Assembly (NCBI GenBank): GCA_963920525.1
Contig: OY986437.1
Location: 55,810,830 to 55,874,829 of the forward strand
Direction: 5' to 3'
DNA length: 64,000 nucleotides
From: Dichetophora obliterata
Lineage: Eukaryota; Arthropoda; Insecta; Diptera; Sciomyzidae
Below are positions 22,734 to 33,500 of this stretch, piece by piece. The position numbers were made by a program, and so were the translations under genes. Under the pieces are notes generated by a model. That model did no database searches, was not told the DNA's origin, and saw only the letters and a list, made by a program, of their open reading frames with translations. Within the stretch, counting starts at the first letter, position 1. Each line of letters opens with the position of its first letter.

Positions 22734-25240
22734 CTAACAAATACCCACTGCTTCGCCTGCGATAAAAATATTAAATAACATGTAAAAATTTGAAATCTTA
22801 AAATGAAAGTATTTAGAAAGTATTAAATCAAATTCAAAATATAAAAATTATTGTGTTGGTTTTGTTTAATTATGAAAAAATGGTATAAATATTAAAAAAT
22901 TACATTGTTTAATTTGAATAACGTATTTAAACGGTAATTGTTATGATGACATAAATTTACCTGGCTTTCTTTTTTTTTGGCTTTTGAAAAAGTCCTGCAT
23001 AACTGGATTATAAAAAATTTGGGTAAAAAATTTTTAAAATTTGAAAACAAAAATGTAATTTTTTACATATATTCAAAAAATAAATATATTCTTTTTAAAT
23101 TTAAAAAAAATACCGTTACAATGACATAAAACTTTTGGCGATATCTCAAAAACTATAGACTTTCTCAATGCATAACAAAGCATTTGTGTATGGACAGTCG
23201 TTGATTAATAAAATTAACGGTAAAAATTAAAATCTTTTCTTTACGGAAATATTTTGTACGGATATTAGGTTTTCTTTAAAAAACCAGTTATTATGACATT
23301 AAAATTATTGTGATATCTCAAAACTATAGATTTTCTCAGTATAACTCATTTTCTTAAGCCTCAGAATGAGAAAAAAATTATTGAAATATTTCCGCAATTT
23401 TCAAATCGATTTTCATCAAATTTTCTTTGTTTGAAAGTTCAGTTGAAAAAAATTGGGAAAATGAGAAAAGGTTTACCGTTAACTCACCAATAGAATGTTT
23501 TATTTTATTTTCAAAAAACCTTTAAAATATTCAACTTGTACTCAAAAATAGGCCAAGAGTTGCTTGTGTTGTACATATTTTTTTTTAATTTTAATTTTTT
23601 TTTTAATTTTCATTTTCTTTATTCTTTCATATAACATATTTTATCTGCAAAAATTGCCCTATTTTGACACTATCATTAAATATCATGGGCCACCTGTCCC
23701 CCTATGATTTTTTGATGAAAATTAATTTGCTTAAAATGTTTTTGTTATATTTTTTCAATGTTCTAAAGCTTAAAAACTAGTTTATGTGAAAAATATTTAA
23801 AATATTTCAAACTATTCAAAAGTTATAGACATAAGTCTATGTTTTAATCTATTTCCTTATCGATTTATTCATAACTAACGTTAAAGTAGACTTTGTCCTG
23901 ACCCAATTCAATGAATTTTTTATGATCGTTTTGTGAATTTGTAAAAGTGTAAAATGACCTTCGAACAAAACACATGCTAGACGTTTCCGTTTGAAACATC
24001 AATGCAAGAGGATCAGAATTTTCTGATATATACAGCATTCTTATTGATGTATAGTATTGCCCGGCAGACGTTGTCCTGCCGCAGACCACCTTACTGCGAT
24101 ATACGAATTTTCATGCTATTCGGAAAAAAATTTATATATTCGCCTATTTTTAGTAAAGTCAGCAAAAGTAACCATACAACGTAGATTACCAAATTCTAGT
24201 CTTATACGATCAAAATCGTCTGAAATATAGAATTTTTTGCAAAAAGTGGGCATGGAAAGTGGACATAGCAAATCTAACATAGAATATTACGATAAAGATG
24301 GAATAATAAATCGTTTGATAACTATATCGTGTTAATCGGTTCAGTGGTTCTTGCGTGATTGTCAAACGTCCGTGCAGTGTCACAACGCTTTTATATATTC
24401 GTATAGATAGACTAACACAATCTCAAGTGGGGAAAAGCTGGCTGGCAGGGCTAAAACATAATTAATGCTTATAACTTAATTCTGGCAACTCCCTTCAAAA
24501 CATTAACAAATAAATTTAATTAACACTGTATGAAAGCAAGAATCTCCCTGAAAGTAAAGCTGGATTCACTGATCACCTTCAGCAAGGTTCATTTATAAGG
24601 TTGTGGCACTTTAGAGAGAGCTCGGTCGAACTGTCAGATTGGATGAAAAGAAATGAAGAAAATTAATGCTTCGAACTAAGAAAAGCACAATGACAGTTCG
24701 AGCAAAGGCGGAAAAAGAGTGAACTTCTCTCAAGTGCCACAACCTTATAAATGAACCTTGACCTTCAGCATGTTTTGAAAGTTTTTTCATATGAAGTTTT
24801 CGCTTAGAGAGAAAAATTTCTACACGCTCTCAACTTGATTAACATTATTTTAAATCACACAAAAACATGCTGAAGGTTATCAGTGAATCCAGCTTAACTA
24901 CACAACATAGCTGCCGTGTTACTTTGAGAGAAGCTCTCGCGACAAAGAGAGTAAAGAGAGCAAAGCTTTGTTTGCTGTTATATTGTGCTGCTGGTTGAAT
25001 GAAGGCATCAAATTAGTATCTTTAGATTTTTCAGTAATTAAAAAATTCTAATTAAGTAATTTAGTAATTATTAGATTTTTTAGTAATTAAAGAATAAATT
25101 TTTCGATAACCTTGGTAAGCTATAACAATCTATATTATCATAGGAATCAAATAAAAAAAGAATTATCAAAATCGGTTCAGCGGTTACCGAGCTTATTCTG
25201 GCTCAAATTGCGTGAGTCTCCTTTTATATAATAGTATAAA
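22734..25240 (-). mobile_element. Non-autonomous Helitron, right copy of the facing pair
   Basis: On the minus strand it starts TTTATACTATTATATAAAAG (the canonical TC has become TT) and ends GTGGGTATTTGTTAG before a T. It is the inverted partner of 17535-20272. It lacks the hAT-like MITE present there but keeps the Harbinger-like MITE. Relative to its partner it has about 220 extra bases at 24300-24525. These include a second Helitron-like 5' end (A|TCTATACGAATATATAAAAG, minus strand, from 24407), so a further element may be nested or fused here. No Rep/helicase coding. Confidence 0.75.
24558..24894. mobile_element. Harbinger-like MITE, 337 bp, in the right Helitron
   Basis: The ends are AGCTGGATTCACTGATCACC and its near-complement at 24876-24894, with TAA at 24555-24557 and 24895-24897. 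It occupies the same place as the 203-bp version at 18160-18362 but is longer. It contains an inverted repeat: GCAAGGTTCATTTATAAGG near 24583 and CCTTATAAATGAACCTTG near 24743. Confidence 0.75.
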
Positions 25241-25249
25241 CAACGGTCT

Positions 25250-25598
25250 GTAAGTAGAGAAATAATAAAAAATGTTTTGATGTGTTCAACTGAGTAGACG
25301 TGTTTTTTGATCGCTCGTCGTTAGTAAGCATATCTAAGTGTTAACTAGACCGCTTTGAACTAAAACGTGAAAAAGCTAATAGTATTGCTCGTTACTGTTG
25401 TGCATAAACTATTATTTCATCAAAGCTGTATTCAATCATTTTAAGCAATTTTTATTGCTGATTAAAAAAAAATCTAAGCCCAAGTGAATTTCCTACCAAA
25501 ACAAATACACTCACTATCAGCAAGCGTTTTGACAACTAGAGCTAAAACATTGCACTCCAAGTATCTGCTTTCAACACCAACGCAGTCTGGCTCTTCGA
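25250..25598 (+). other. Probable 5' UTR of a LINE
   Basis: Sequence between the right Helitron and the first ATG of the LINE ORF1 frame at 25599. It is less AT-skewed than the flanks and contains TTTTTTGATCGCTCGTCGTT. The exact LINE 5' end cannot be set from one copy. Confidence 0.4.
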
Positions 25599-26189
25599 TG
25601 ACTAGCGGCTCAATTCTTACTGTTGATCAATTGGATGAGCGGTTAACATTGGCGTCGGAAGCGGGGGGGGCAAGGTGGGCAGTTGGCCCCCACTTTTTTA
25701 GCTAGATAAACAATTTAAAAGGAAAATTTATTCAAAATATCAGTTTTTTTACAACGATAATATTTTTGTATTATACATTTTCCTCTTCCTTCATGTTTCA
25801 TGTGAAGAAATTTTGGTGAACTTTTTTTGCACCACCATTTGTACTGCCCCCCATTTGTACTGCCCCCCAGATGAAATTCGCTTCCGACGCGATTGGCGGT
25901 TAAATAAACAAACCGATCAGCTGGACTTGCGCCAAAAACAGCAGACTGAACTGCTCATTAGCAGCATGCAAAATGAATTAGGCAAACTTCGCGATGAGTT
26001 TAATGCAAAAATAGAAGAGCTCGAGAATAAATGGAAGGAGAAGATAAACAGTGTGGATGCCGTAATTGCTGATGTCATTGTACGCGTTGAAAATATTGAG
26101 TGTGATGCTGATGCTGGAACAACGGGAGTAGCTGCTTTGAGAGAAGAGATGGTCGTATTGAAAAAAGTGGTCGATGATCTTGAGCGTAA
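25599..26189 (+). pseudogene. LINE ORF1, N-terminal coiled-coil part (interrupted)
   Basis: The frame opens at ATG 25599 (MTSGSILTVDQLDERL). It is broken at 25646 by a 249-bp MITE and resumes in the same frame at 25904 with NKQTDQLDLRQKQQ. Residues downstream form heptad-rich, charged sequence (MQNELGKLRDEFNAKIEELE; LREEMVVLKKVVDDLERK), a coiled coil typical of LINE ORF1 proteins that form trimers on RNA. The frame is interrupted a second time at 26189 by a 1,177-bp element and resumes at 27370. The upstream frame from 25484 has no ATG and is probably untranslated. Confidence 0.7.
25647..25895. mobile_element. hAT-like MITE, 249 bp, inserted in LINE ORF1
   Basis: The ends CATTGGCGTCGGAAGCG and CGCTTCCGACGCGATTG are inverted repeats matching at 15 of 17 positions. 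They are flanked by an exact 8-bp repeat GCGGTTAA at 25639-25646 and 25896-25903. Inside are runs of G and C (25663-25670, 25854-25868) and an AT-rich middle. No coding capacity. The 8-bp duplication and CA-starting ends fit the hAT superfamily. Confidence 0.88.
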
Positions 26190-27366
26190 GAGCCCGAACA
26201 GAATTAAAAGTCGTTACTACCGGCGATCCTCTCTGGTCGCCAGACACACAGAACCCGTCCAGAATGAAAGCGATTGCGACTGACGATGCAGGGTTGCTTT
26301 TATATAGCATAGTTTTGTTAGCAGCCATGTTTTCGTTGTTGTGTAAGTGAAACAGAAACAAAAAAGAAACGTGAGAACGTAGCAAAAACTATGAAATTGT
26401 CTTTGAACATACCCATGATAGAATGAGTTAAAGGTAGTATTAATCGAGCTGAAACAGCTGTTCAGCGTGGGCATATATTGTCAAAATGAGGTGATGACAT
26501 TTAACGATGTTGTTTTTCTTAATTAAAAAAGGGATTTTTCTGAAAAGGGAAATAATAATTTTTAAAACGGCACAATTTTTGGAAGATTTAACCTTTAGCA
26601 AAAATGGTCTTTTTTATTTTTATTTTTTTCAAAATGTGTATTTGGAGCTAAAAAAGGTAGTAGTGAAAAAAATTAAGGGCTGCTCTCAAGTCGTTCAGAA
26701 ATTATATGGGTCCAAAGTTAGAAAAATGCCCTCAAAAACATGTGATTTTTTTAATTTTCCAACAAAAGTAATATTAATGAGAATCAAAAGAAAGGCAAGT
26801 ATCTATTCAACGAAGTATAAATCTTGAAAATCCATGCATATCTCTTGAAAATATAGCTCTTTTTGGACTAAGAAAATTTTACGTTTGAAGATTTTTTGTG
26901 ATATAAAATTGTTGTCCTTGAAATGATCCCAAATTGATGTTAAATCGAAGTTTTTACAATAAATAAGTTTAGTGTATAAATAGCATTGTGAATATAATGA
27001 TAGCAATATGACGCCAAAATGCTTGTTTTAAAAAATCCCTTGTTATTTTTGTTTCGGTGTACATCACTTGTTTTTGACATCTTATGCCCACAGCTTGGCA
27101 GCGCAGTCGCTATTAATAATACCTGGTCATTGTTCCATGAACATACCCAATTGTTTGCAAAATATGGCACCACTAATTGTACTCAGAGAGGAAATCGTCG
27201 GTCGTTAGAGAAAAAATAGAATAGATTCTATTCAATTTTACTCTAGCGATAAGTCGCTACGACTCTTGCTCAGCGATTTCATTTTGGAAGGCTTCGTTAA
27301 CTTGCATGTGTTCTGTTGTGTGTTCGACATCACAAGTCGTTACGACTTTTGGTTCTGTTCGGGCTC
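26190..27366. mobile_element. 1,177-bp non-autonomous element with TAA duplication (Harbinger-like)
   Basis: The ends are GAGCCCGAACAGAATTAAAA and the reverse complement of GAGCCCGAACAGAACCAAAA, and the inverted match continues through AGTCGT. The flanking TAA at 26187-26189 and 27367-27369 is the 3-bp duplication expected of PIF/Harbinger elements. Removing the element and one TAA rejoins the ORF1 frame. The interior has several AT-rich open frames (for example 26507-26827) but I recognise no transposase. Short inverted GTCG motifs cluster near the right end (27241-27290, 27330-27350). Confidence 0.75.
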
Positions 27367-27369
27367 TAA

Positions 27370-27835
27370 AGAGGTCGCTGCGTTTGGGGTCCCTGTGAGC
27401 GACGACAAGAACTTGTCGGTATTGTTTAATAAACTATGCTTTACCATCGGCTGCCGACCACCGCCGCTTAAGAGCGTGTTTCGCGTTAAGAGTTATGAAC
27501 GCAGAGTGAGAAACGCTCCTATAGTCATCAAGTTTTCGAGTTCATACGAGAGGGATATTGTTCTTCAATCTGCAGCTTTCTATAGGAAAAACAACCACAG
27601 AGATCTTGCTCTTAGTGATTTGGGACTCAATTCCCACTCGAATATCTACCTAAACGAGAGCTTAACAAAGCGCTGTCGTCAAATTTTACAGAGGGCGATT
27701 AAGTTCAGACGAAGTAAATAGCTGTTTTCCGCTAATGCTAGGAGAGGGCATATTATTGTTAAGTAACATGAAAATGGTGAAAGCTTCTTAGTAAATGACT
27801 CTAACCAACTTGCTGCTATCGTCGAGGGTGAGCTG
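27370..27835 (+). pseudogene. LINE ORF1, C-terminal part
   Basis: It continues the ORF1 frame after the TAA-flanked insertion: KEVAAFGVPVSDDKNLSVLF, then IVIKFSSSYERDIVLQ and IYLNESLTKRCRQILQRAIK. The block order (a GVP-D-NL start, an IVKF strand and a NESLTKR...R helix) is the nucleic-acid-binding half common to ORF1 proteins of several insect LINEs. An in-frame TAG at 27719-27721 and a TAA at about 27761 break the tail, whose remaining sequence (GHIIVK) is still family-like. It is not functional as it stands. Confidence 0.7.
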
Positions 27836-28182
27836 ATAAACAACGATGAGAATAATAATACATAGTGCTGTTTTAATTTATTTTCCTCTTATTATAGCTA
27901 TACTTCTTCTCTTCTTTCCTATTGATTTCTCTTTTACTCCTATTTATATACTGATTAATTTTTGTATAAACTTATCTGTATTCAATAACTTTATTAACTA
28001 TTTTTGTAAAGTAATCTGGTTATTAGTTTCAAGTATTAGTAATGAGTTTAATATTTTTCAATTTCATTCATTTGTTTTTTGCGGTATGTCTAAAGGTTCT
28101 GTGCTTTATTTTTACTCTAATAATTGGTCGTAACATTTTATGTAATGGTAATGTTCTCACAAGACTTGTAAGGTTCTTGTGA
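27836..28182 (+). other. Spacer between LINE ORF1 and ORF2
   Basis: A long AT-rich open frame (27846-28133) rich in Ile, Leu and Phe lies here. It has no recognisable domain; such hydrophobic frames are expected from T-rich DNA. I take it as the inter-ORF spacer, not a membrane protein. Confidence 0.5.
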
Positions 28183-30714
28183 ATGTTCTTTGTAGGCCAT
28201 ATTTCTGGTCTTAAAATTGCTCACTTTAACGCTCGAAGTTTAAACTCTGGTAAAGTTGATTATTTAAAATATGTGTTTGAAGACTCGTCTATTGATGTGA
28301 TTTGTGTATATGAAACGTGGTTTTGTCCTGAAGTTAACGATTCTGCTTATGCGTTAAATAATTTTAACTTATTTAGGAATGATAGAAGAGACAAAAGAGG
28401 GGTTGGAGTAGCGATTTACTGCCACAAAAGCTTGAGTGCGAAAGTGATAAAAAAATCTTCTAATAGTCCTGTTGAATATTTGAATCTTTATGTAACTGAT
28501 AATCATGTTAAAATTTGTCTATCTTGTGTTTACAACCCTAGTAAATGAAATAATCTGAACTCTTATTTTTCAGAACTTTCTGATTTATCAATTCATTTTA
28601 ACAACTTTGTTATTTGTGGTGACTTTAATATTAATTTATTGTGTCATGATAATTCAACTAAATCTATCTATGACAATGTTTCGTCTGTAGGTCTGTCAAT
28701 TGTAAATGAAACTATGCCCACACGATTTTCTCATAATGATACTCCAAGCCTTTTTGATTATTTTATTGTCTCTGATGTATCGTCTGTTCTATTGTTTGAT
28801 CAAATTTATTTTCTTTCCGATCATGACTTAATTTTTTGTACACTTGATATACCGCTGTCTCGGGTTAATACGTCAAAAACCATTACCTACAAAGACTTTA
28901 AATATATTGATCTTCCGGCTTTAAGCAATGATGCCTGTTCCATTCCTTGGAATGATAATTGGTTCTTTTCAAATGTAAGTGATAAATTAGATGCCTTAAC
29001 TCAACATATTAGTCATCTCCTTGAAACTCATGTTCCGATGCGTACTATTGTAATAAAAAATGTGTCTTGTCCATGGTACACGTCCAGTGTGCAGAGTGCG
29101 ATAAGAAACCGCAATAAAATGCATAAGCGGTGGAAAATAAACCCGTCGTCGGCAAATTGGGAAGAGTACAGAGTGGCAAGGAATGCTTCAATTCTTATTT
29201 GCAGGCAATCGAAGTTAAAATTTTATTCTAATAACCTGAAGACATCGCTTCCTTCTAAAGAGCTATGGAAAAATCTAAGAAACATTGGAATTGGCAACAA
29301 GCCTACACTGGGCTGCTGTATTAACCCTGATGCTATGAATGATTTTTTCATAAATAACAATGTTAGCCATGGTTATCTTGAAGAGTTAACAGATGTCCTT
29401 GTTGAATCCAACTTTCAATTTTCTGGAGTAAGTGAAAATGAGATTGTAAAACATATAATGAAAATTAAATCGAATGCGGTTGGTGAGGATGGAATTCCGA
29501 TTAAATTTATAAAACTCATTTTACCTTTCATAGTTAGCCCACTAACGCATATTATCAATCATTGTTTCACTTCCTCCTCTTTTCCTTATTCCTGGAAAGT
29601 TGCAAAGGTCATACCGGTAGCCAAAAAATCCCAAGTGAGCCTAGTGATTTCAGGCCTATTAGCATTTTGTCCTGCTTGTCAAAGGTGTGTGAAGTTATTA
29701 TGGCTGATAAAATGTCGAATTTTCTCTTACAAAGCAATTTTTTGTCCCCATTTCAATCTGGATTTCGTGGTGGCCACAGTTGTGCAACTGTCACTCTTAA
29801 GGTACTGGACGATATTCGATCCTATTCGACCCTACTCTGCTTAATTGATTTCTCTAAGGCATTTGACACTGTAAATCATACCTTACTTTATCAAAAACTA
29901 AAAAATTATTATGGGTTTTGTGCTAATGCTGTTATTCTTGTTAGTAGCTACTTATCGAACAGAGTTCAGAGAGTAAATGTTGCAAATAAGTGCTCTCAAT
30001 ACAAGTATGTTTGCAGTGGAGTGCCTCAAGGATCTGTGCTTGGGCCTCTTTTGTTTTCAATATTTATAACTGATATCTTTTCCGTATGTAAACATTCCTC
30101 TATGCATGCCTAAGCGGATGATGTTCAACTTCATATTTCCCGCAGAACAGGTCTTTTAGAAGATTTAAGTTACAGGTTGAACGAAGATCTCGATAGTGTT
30201 CATAAATGGGCTATTAGAAATGGTCTTCAACTTAATGCGCTGAAAGCATATGTGTTGCACATTGCCAAAAATAAAATCTGCTTAGATGACATTCCGGACT
30301 TGTATATAGGGAACAGGAAACTAAAAATAGTAAGCAACGTGAAGAGTCTTGCTTTTCATATTAATTCATCGTTAACTTGTACCGATCATATCAATAGTGT
30401 AGTCCGAAACATTATTATACCCTGCGAAATTAAAGAATGTCGGCGCAGTTTACACCTGTTGATACTAGGCGAAAATTGGTGTTACAAATGATAATTTCTA
30501 TAATAACTTATTCTGAAATTATTTATAGTAAACTAGATTCACGTTCTGAGCACAAACTGCGAGTTGCGTTTAATCAGGCCACGTTTATTCCCTGAACTCT
30601 ACCAGACTATTTTTCGTTAGTGCCATTAGATTATGGAATGCATTACCCAGTCACCTTAAATCTATTAGAAATGAAAGAAGCTTTAGGCAAGGCGTTTTAA
30701 ATAATTTTGCTTGA
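28183..30714 (+). pseudogene. LINE ORF2, endonuclease plus reverse transcriptase, broken
   Basis: This is the enzyme that nicks target DNA and copies the element RNA. The N-terminus is an APE-type endonuclease: KIAHFNARSLNSGKVDYLK, IDVICVYETW, CGDFNINLL near 28620 and SDHDLIF near 28820. Next come the linker (NDFFINNNVSHGYLEELTDV) and the RT: NAVGEDGIP, SDFRPISILSCLSKVCE, LIDFSKAFDTVNH, SGVPQGSVLGPLLF. At the catalytic box YADDVQL the tyrosine codon is a stop (30111). Other lesions are a stop at 28546, a frameshift near 29620 and another near 30395-30420. The C-terminal SAIRLWNALPSHLKS block survives at about 30618-30662. The lineage is jockey/CR1-like. Confidence 0.85.
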
Positions 30715-31260
30715 TTGCAGTTATCTTTATATAAAATAAAATAACCAGATTTCTATTTCTAGCTCGGTATTAACGTTTTACGATCTATTTCTTACTATAA
30801 ATCTTACTATATTTCATGCTATTTCTTACTATCTTCTTATTATACTGATATAATTAAATAATAATTTTTCTAAATTTTTTTTTTTTTAACTATGCCGCAG
30901 GGCATTCCCTTATGGAGTGTCGGGTATGACGAACCTGCGGATCCTGAGTCAATGCTCTTTTTTTTAACTTTATGAAAAATGTAATTGTTATGAATAAGTA
31001 TGAATAATAAATAATAATAATTATAATAAATCCATTAATAAAATTTATTGACTATGTTATAATGTCATAATCGTTGAATCTGAATATAATATTATTGTTA
31101 GTTTACTACCTTTGTATTTTAAAAGAACATGTTCTTATAATACTAATATTGAATATCAAATAAATAAAATGAATAAATAAAAATAAAATAAAAAAAAAAT
31201 AAATTGGAAAACTTTAATTTCGTAGCCCAGGCGTTTCACTTTAACCTATTACACTTTTTT
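30715..31260 (+). other. LINE 3' UTR and junction with the next LINE
   Basis: AT-rich tail after ORF2. It contains a GC-richer patch at 30892-30955 (GCCGCAGGGCATTCCCTTAT) that differs from its surroundings and may be a separate repeat fragment. A-rich runs at 31150-31205 may mark a LINE tail. Confidence 0.4.
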
Positions 31261-31298
31261 AATTATATTTTCTATTTTCTTGAGGTTTATAAAACAAA

Positions 31299-31765
31299 AT
31301 GATGAAAATTCCATTTCGGAAAATATCCCGCTTGCTTTGTCACAGACTGTTTCTTCCGGGACACAAACAATCCTTTCATCAGAAGACCTCGTCACCATCT
31401 AACATGCCTTCTTTGACTAATAGTTCAGTTTTGACTCCTATTGAGCCTAGAAATCTATCAAGCTTAAGGGCAGTGTCGAGGAAAAAAAATGTATTTATTT
31501 CACGTCTTCAGCCCGACACAACTGTTGAAAATGTATTGACTTTTATCAAACATAATAAATTGTTGAGTCAAAATGCATTTTTCTCATGCAAAAAATAGGT
31601 AATAAACCTTCCCATGCTTCCTTTATTCTCACAGTTCCAGCTGAAGAGTTTGCAACTGTTCTAAACTCTAATTTGTGGACTGATAATATAATCGTTACAG
31701 AGTTTCAGCCTAAGAATAAGCCTAGAGGGTCGACTCAAGCCGCTCGTCAATCCCAAAAAAACTGA
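31299..31765 (+). pseudogene. LINE ORF1 remnant (RRM-like C-terminal part)
   Basis: The frame 31299-31598 contains SSLRAVSRKKNVFISRLQPD followed by TTVENVLTFIKHNK. After a one-base shift at about 31590 it continues with HASFILTVPAEEFATVL and NIIVTEFQPK, ending before ORF2. This VFISRL-P-TT-V--YI pattern is the small nucleic-acid-binding domain of ORF1 proteins in CR1/jockey-like insect LINEs. The usual N-terminal zinc-finger part is missing, so the element is 5'-truncated or eroded. It sits directly upstream of the ORF2 relic that starts near 31766. Confidence 0.65.
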
Positions 31766-32990
31766 ATAGGTTATCCCTTTACTATCAAAATGTAAGGGGA
31801 TTACGCTCTAAGACGCGAGACATATTTTTAATGTCTCAGAATTTCTCTGAGGATATTATCGCACTGACTGAAACTTGGTTAAACGGAAGCATTACTGACT
31901 GAGTATTGTTTGATAACAGTTTTGAAGTTTATAGAAGATATAGACATACTGACAATACTTCTGCTGTCGGTGGAGGTGTCTTATTAGCTGTAAGGAACTC
32001 CTTCGTTAGTTCCATTATTGTTATTCCCTGCTCTGCTAACATCGAACTTATATGCGTCAAGGTTGTACATTGCAATTCTAATGTATATCTTATTAATGCA
32101 TACGTTCCTCCTAACAGCAGTGTAGAAGTTTATGCAAGCCTTGCGGATTGCATAGAATATGTTATAAGCATAATTGACGTTAATGACGACATTTTATTGT
32201 TAGGTGATTTTAATCTGCCTGACTTGAAATGGGAATCTTCTGACGATGATACATATTTTTGTGCATCTAATTCGAAGACTTGCCAAGAGCATATATTTGT
32301 TGATAATATATGTTCTGACTTACAACAAGTGAGTTGTATTTATAATAGTCGTGAAAGACTTCTTGACCTGGTCTTAACTACAGATAGTAACAATGTGATT
32401 GTTGAGAGGGCCCCTCATGTTTTGACTGCTGTTGATGAATACCATCCACCATTGAGCATATGGTACAAATCAGACAGGGATAATATAGTAAAGTCTAACC
32501 CAATAGATAAAGTTTATGAATTTAATTTTAAAAAAGCTGACTTTTTGAAGTTGAATCATTTACTTCAAAGTAAACTTCATGTTATTTTAGAATATGTTAA
32601 TAATAACACTCTTGATGATTCAATTTTTTTTATATCGAAATATTTGCTCTCTGTCCGTGCCATATAGCCTCAAATTTACGAAAAATTGTGCTTACTCCTG
32701 GTACACAAAGGAGTTAAAGATTCTTCGCAACAGCAGGAATAGGGCATGGAAAAAATATGTCTGTAGCTTAGACTTGAATGACCTAGAAATCTACAAGCGT
32801 TTGTTTCTGGATTTTGAAAATTGCTCAGCTACCTTATATCAAAATTACTTAGACAGTACTAAGCTGAGAATATTGTCTGATCCGAAGAAATTCTTGGGTT
32901 TCATAAACACCAAAAAAAAAAATCTGATGGATTCCCTTCATCATTTAAAACCTCTGACGGATTTACTGACGATCCTGTCGTAATTTGTGG
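31766..32990 (+). pseudogene. LINE ORF2, endonuclease and linker, broken
   Basis: It starts YYQNVRGLRSKTRDIFLMSQ and IIALTETWLN, the APE endonuclease N-terminus with the catalytic glutamate. A stop at about 31900 precedes a frame (31906-32667) with SAVGGGVLLAVRNSF, ILLLGDFNLPDLKWES and DEYHPPLSIW, the remaining endonuclease motifs. A frameshift near 32650 moves the linker (YSWYTKELKILRNSRNRAWK) to another frame, and a second one in the A-run at 32911-32920 shifts it again. The sequence then leads into the RT at 33064. Apart from these lesions the domain is well preserved. Confidence 0.8.
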
Positions 32991-32999
32991 TCTATTTGC

Positions 33000-33500
33000 C
33001 AATCTCTTTAAAGAGTCATTTTGTTCAGACTCTTTTAATCCTGATGAAGAGTACTTTGAATATATGAACTCTACACCCAGGGTTTCGTTGGATTCTATAT
33101 CCTTAACTTCAGAGGATATTTTAAAGTATATTGGATTGATCGATGAGAATTTTAATGCTGGACCTGACGGAATTCCTGCCGCAGTGTTAACACGATGTGG
33201 TTCCGTTCTAAGTCAACCACTGTCCATGTTATTCAATAAATCAATTAGCGAAAGTATTTTTCCACTTTTTTGGAAAAAATCTTTTATAGGTCCTATCTAT
33301 AAAAAAGGTTGTAAGAACGATATAAACAACTACAGGCCTATCGCGAAACTCTCGTCGATTCCAAAACTTTTTGAGAGCCTCGTGTATGATCGTGTGAAAA
33401 TTCACTGTGGGAAGGTCATGACAACTCGTCAGCATGGATTTGTTACTGGCAGATCCACTGTGTCTAATCTCCTCGATTTACAACGTTTTGCTTAAATTCA
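33000..33500 (+). pseudogene. LINE ORF2, first part of reverse transcriptase
   Basis: The sequence encodes NAGPDGIPAAVLTRCGSVLS, WKKSFIGPIYKKGCKND, NNYRPIAKLSSIPKLFE and QHGFVTGRSTVSNLLDL, the fingers of a non-LTR reverse transcriptase. A stop at 33493 follows, with a one-base shift. The next frame carries the catalytic core. The same blocks occur in the relic at 6630-6905. Confidence 0.85.

Noticed and set aside
27846..28133. Hydrophobic 95-codon frame resembling a membrane protein
   Set aside because: T-rich DNA gives Phe/Leu/Ile frames; its position between LINE ORF1 and ORF2 explains it as spacer.
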